From: Gammaproteobacteria bacterium | Lineage (GTDB): Bacteria > Pseudomonadota > Gammaproteobacteria > Eutrophobiales > Eutrophobiaceae | Direction of reading: 5' to 3' | Length of the DNA stretch: 64,000 bases | Assembly: GCA_003250975.1 (NCBI GenBank) | Contig: QKIY01000028.1 | Location: 344,051-408,050 of the forward strand | Part shown: one piece after another, positions 61,426 through 64,000 of the stretch | How positions within the stretch are numbered: the stretch's first letter is position 1 | Layout: each line of letters opens with the position of its first letter | Notes under the pieces: generated by a model | The model's database searches: none | Told to the model about the DNA's origin: nothing | The model's input: only the letters and a program-made list of their open reading frames with translations | Program-made: the position numbers and the translations under genes

Positions 61426-62486
61426 AGATCATTGATCGTTATATTATCCTTACCCTGATCAAATCATTCACGGTCAGCTTGCTGGCTTTTCTCGCATTGT
61501 TTGTCTTTCAGTATATGCTAGAGGAGCTGGGAGATACTGGTAAAGGTAATTACAATACAGTAACTGCTATCCAGTATGTATTTCTGAGTATCCCTCGCCT
61601 AGCCTATGAGTTGATTCCTATCGCTGCCGTGATTGGCTCCATGGCGACGCTTGGAATACTTTCACATAATAGCGAGCTGGTAATCCTGCGTACCTCCGGT
61701 ATATCGTTGTACCGTTTGGCATGGTCATTGGCAAAAGGCGGGATGATTATTGTGCTTTTCGCAATGCTGATCGGTGAATTCGTTGCGCCCACCTTTGAAC
61801 AAACAGCAAAGCATCTGCGTTCAGTTGCCATTTCACAGCAAATTGCACTCAAGACCCGGAATGGTTTCTGGTCGCGTGATGACTCAAGTTTTATCAATAT
61901 AAGAAAAATATTACCAGGTAACCAGATAGAAGATATTTATATCTATGAGTTTGATGAATACAACAAATTGCATAGCAGTACCTATGCCAGGCGTGCAGAA
62001 TATATCGAGGACAAATGGCGGCTTGAAGATATACAAAAATCTGTCATATCCAGTGACGGTGTTACCGGGGAACGACAGGAATCTGCAATATGGGAATCAT
62101 TACTGAGCCCCGAACTGGTAAGTTTGGTAACCATCAGGCCGCAATATCTGACACTTCGGGAATTGTACCGGTATATCACTTACCTTGAAGAGAATAACCA
62201 GAACAGTCTGCAATATCAGCAGGCCCTCTGGTCGAAACTGATCAAGCCATTCACTATTATCGCAATGATTATACTGGCGGTTCCCCTGGTAAAAAGCCAT
62301 TCCCATACGATCACCGTCAGTCAGCGTGTCTTTATAGGTAGTTTTATTGGTATCGCCATTCATATCCTTAACGAGATCGCAGCACAAATGGGCGTGGTCT
62401 ACGCGATTAATTCTTTAATTAGTGCTACAGCACCGACTATTCTGGTCATCTTGGTTACAGTTTACCTGATGCGCAGAAGCGCTTAG
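61422..62486 (+). CDS. lptG: LPS export ABC transporter permease LptG
   Basis: The partner of LptF, 354 residues, starting MKIIDRYIILTLIKSF. Same six-segment layout with a jellyroll in the middle and the C-terminal LPTILVILVTVYLMRR-like end. The ATG overlaps the lptF stop (ATGA). The ATPase gene lptB is not in the window, as is usual. Confidence 0.93.
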   Translation: MKIIDRYIILTLIKSFTVSLLAFLALFVFQYMLEELGDTGKGNYNTVTAIQYVFLSIPRLAYELIPIAAVIGSMATLGILSHNSELVILRTSGISLYRLAWSLAKGGMIIVLFAMLIGEFVAPTFEQTAKHLRSVAISQQIALKTRNGFWSRDDSSFINIRKILPGNQIEDIYIYEFDEYNKLHSSTYARRAEYIEDKWRLEDIQKSVISSDGVTGERQESAIWESLLSPELVSLVTIRPQYLTLRELYRYITYLEENNQNSLQYQQALWSKLIKPFTIIAMIILAVPLVKSHSHTITVSQRVFIGSFIGIAIHILNEIAAQMGVVYAINSLISATAPTILVILVTVYLMRRSA

Positions 62487-62496
62487 GAAAAAAGTG

Positions 62497-62919
62497 TCAT
62501 TTCGAATTGATTACCAGCCGCGTCCTGGAATATCGGTCATGGAAGGCTGCACGATTTTGATCGAAAAGTGCCCATAGGAAGCCCGCGCCGAACATCAGCC
62601 AGGAGATCATTGCAAGGAAAAAGCGTCTGCTGGCATCCGGCCAAGTCACGGTTATATCCTTGTCTCCGACAAGTTTTATGTTCCAGGCGCGCATCCCCAG
62701 GGTTTGTCCACCATGCGTCCACTGCCAGAGAAAATAGAAGTAACTGATTAAAACGAGATAGATCTCATAAGGTATATTACCGCTTTCTATGGCCTCCCCG
62801 CCGGTAGCGGGCAGCAGGATCAAAGTAAAGAAAAAGAACACTGACAGCAGCAGCAGGCAATCATAAAAGATAGCCGCCATACGTCGAGGTAATGAGCAGG
62901 TTGTTTGAGGGTCTTGCAT
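62497..62919 (-). CDS. RDD family membrane protein
   Basis: A 140-residue RDD protein. It starts with the family pattern PRRMAAIFYDCLLLL and has about three membrane segments, plus GGQTLGMRAWNIKLVG and ALFDQNRAAFHDRYSRT with the paired Arg and Asp. I chose the ATG at 62919; the frame extends 29 codons upstream from a TTG. Function unknown. It is convergent with lptG, 10 bases apart. Confidence 0.85.
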   Translation of the reverse strand: MQDPQTTCSLPRRMAAIFYDCLLLLSVFFFFTLILLPATGGEAIESGNIPYEIYLVLISYFYFLWQWTHGGQTLGMRAWNIKLVGDKDITVTWPDASRRFFLAMISWLMFGAGFLWALFDQNRAAFHDRYSRTRLVINSK

Positions 62920-63006
62920 GGTTAATAGTAAGGGCATTATTGCTGTGAATATGGGTACCGATTTATGTGGGCAAACAGTCAAATATTGCACCGCAATAGA
63001 TATCAA

Positions 63007-63307
63007 GTAATCACTAAGTTAATGATACTTTTCTTATAATTCGTGTTTTAATCATTGTTTCTTTTTTAGTAATATATCAGATCTCTGTTTTATTCCTGTG
63101 CTTGGTTTTCACAGGGTACAAGTAGCAATAATAATAAGCCCTGTGGCGGTATCGTCGACTAGACGGTTTCAGCCAGGCAGGTAGCGATACCCTCTATCGT
63201 GACCAGGGCGTGAACTTGTTAACTGCGGGTGGGCATTGAAGCCCTTGCGCAGAAGACGGGAGTGACACGCAGGCACGCGCCTCCCCAATCATTTAGGAGG
63301 TGTAACT
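63007..63307 (+). promoter_or_regulatory. Structured leader of the repeat protein gene
   Basis: This 301-base spacer has no ORF. A -10-like TATAAT lies at 63035-63040 without a clear -35. Downstream, GGTATCG (63148-63154) pairs with CGATACC (63185-63191), but CGATA (63185-63189) can pair instead with TATCG (63195-63199). GGGC-ATTGAA-GCCC forms a hairpin at 63231-63244. CGCCTCC (63278-63284) can pair with GGAGGTG (63296-63302), hiding the Shine-Dalgarno, while AGGC (63271-63274) competes for GCCT. I do not recognise a known riboswitch. Confidence 0.5.
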
Positions 63308-64000
63308 ATGGCTACCATTTACGGTGATCCCCTCTTCTTGCCTACGCTTCTTAGCAACCAAAAGGCGGACGATCAATTCGATCTCATCGGCACCGATAAC
63401 TCGGACAACCTCATCATTGGCGATGTCGTTTCTATTATCGATCACGGCTGGGGTGGTAACGATATGATTTTCGGCGGTAATGTCACCGATGGCAGCATTA
63501 TCGGGAACAGTCTCTATGGTGATGCAGAGTCGAGCCTGACGGATTTTGCCCGCGGCGGTGACGATACGATTTATGGTGGCAGCAACAGCGGCAGCGGGAC
63601 AGTTACCAATTTCATTTACGGCGATGCCGACACAATACAAGACAAGTCCCGGGGTGGCCATGACACCCTGGTGGGGGGTGATAACACCAGCGACGGTCGA
63701 GTAGAAAATCATATGTATGGTGACGCAGGCGTAATGTCCGGTAACAGCAAAGGCGGGTCTGACACGATAACCGGGGGAAGTAATTACGGTTCGGGCGACA
63801 TTACAAATGCATTATACGGCGATGCGTATGTCATGACAGGCATGGCGAAGGGTGGTAACGATACCTTGACCGGTGGCAATGCGTATGACAACAGCTCAGT
63901 TACCAATATCTTAAGTGGCGACGGGAACGAGTTGCGTAATTCCGCAATGGCCGGCGATGACGTCATAATCGGCGGCGACAACTTTGGCGATGGAACTGTC
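63308..64000 (+). CDS. Glycine/aspartate-rich 33-residue repeat protein (RTX-like), 3' end cut
   Basis: The frame is open from the ATG at 63308 to the window edge (231 codons), preceded by AGGAGGT seven bases upstream. After about 50 residues a tandem repeat of 33 residues (once 34) begins, pattern GGxDTIxGG...VTN.xYGDA; five full copies and part of a sixth are seen. The GGxDxL/I units resemble half of an RTX calcium-binding nonapeptide (GGxGxDxUx). No Sec signal peptide is present, as expected for type I secretion substrates. Secretion and calcium binding are inferences. Confidence 0.75.
   Translation, partial: MATIYGDPLFLPTLLSNQKADDQFDLIGTDNSDNLIIGDVVSIIDHGWGGNDMIFGGNVTDGSIIGNSLYGDAESSLTDFARGGDDTIYGGSNSGSGTVTNFIYGDADTIQDKSRGGHDTLVGGDNTSDGRVENHMYGDAGVMSGNSKGGSDTITGGSNYGSGDITNALYGDAYVMTGMAKGGNDTLTGGNAYDNSSVTNILSGDGNELRNSAMAGDDVIIGGDNFGDGTV

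Noticed and set aside
63148..63199. Possible c-di-GMP (GEMM) riboswitch in the repeat protein leader, because GGTAGCG occurs.
   Set aside because: The 5' half of the GEMM consensus (GCAAACC and the tetraloop region) is missing. Only the short GGTAGCG word matches, so I describe the leader as structured but unassigned.

Overview
The window reads as a chromosome segment of a gammaproteobacterium. The evidence is gene order: hemA-prfA-prmC-moeB, lolB-ispE-tRNA(Gln)-prs-rplY-pth-ychF, rpe-gph-trpEGDC, dapA-bamC beside gcvR-bcp, der-bamB-yfgM-hisS-rodZ-pilW-rlmN-ndk, and pepA-holC-valS with divergent lptFG are all arrangements familiar from that class. Genus is not determined. Coding density is high, many genes overlap by 4 bases (ATGA, GTGA, TTGA), and I see no prophage, insertion sequence, rRNA or CRISPR array. 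The only tRNA found is tRNA-Gln(TTG).

Layout. 1-4.9 kb: a cut-off covalent-flavin (FMN-binding) protein, a PepSY membrane protein and a complete ferric iron ABC importer (fbpABC), all co-directional. 5-8.5 kb: gcvH, tpx and an envelope group (dgkA, LpxR-like lipid A deacylase, gamma-glutamylcyclotransferase-like protein, LEA14-type lipoprotein). 8.4-13 kb (minus strand): hemA-prfA-prmC, a coupled 66-codon ORF, moeB and a JAMM peptidase. 13.3-21.7 kb (plus): TPR lipoprotein, lolB, ispE, tRNA-Gln, prs, rplY, pth, ychF and small metabolic genes. 21.7-30.3 kb: a small DUF6494-like gene, a phasin with a dyad-flanked promoter, an SMP-30-like protein, rpe-gph-trpEGDC, and two envelope proteins of unknown role. 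30.3-36.8 kb: an orphan small gene, a methyltransferase, queG, a candidate sigma-54-driven small RNA, perM, a PIN-PhoH ATPase, bcp and gcvR. 37-46.9 kb: dapA-bamC, and der back through ndk. 47-54 kb: a SUF Fe-S operon under an IscR-like regulator whose own upstream region carries a near-consensus type 1 IscR site. 54.2-62.5 kb: cysE, valS, an acidic unknown protein, holC, pepA and the LPS-export pair lptFG. 62.5-64 kb: an RDD membrane protein and the start of a secreted-type glycine/aspartate-rich repeat protein behind a structured leader.

How the parts fit together. Most of the window is housekeeping: translation (prfA, prmC, pth, ychF, valS, hisS, rlmN, rplY), outer membrane assembly (lolB, bamB, bamC, lptFG, lpxR, dgkA), tryptophan and lysine synthesis, and iron and Fe-S metabolism (fbpABC, SUF, cysE as cysteine source). 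The least explained items are the candidate small RNA at about 33.06-33.14 kb, with a -24/-12 promoter, an upstream dyad, a CCTCCTC motif and an intrinsic terminator, and the 33-residue repeat protein at the right edge, whose leader can hide or free its Shine-Dalgarno sequence.
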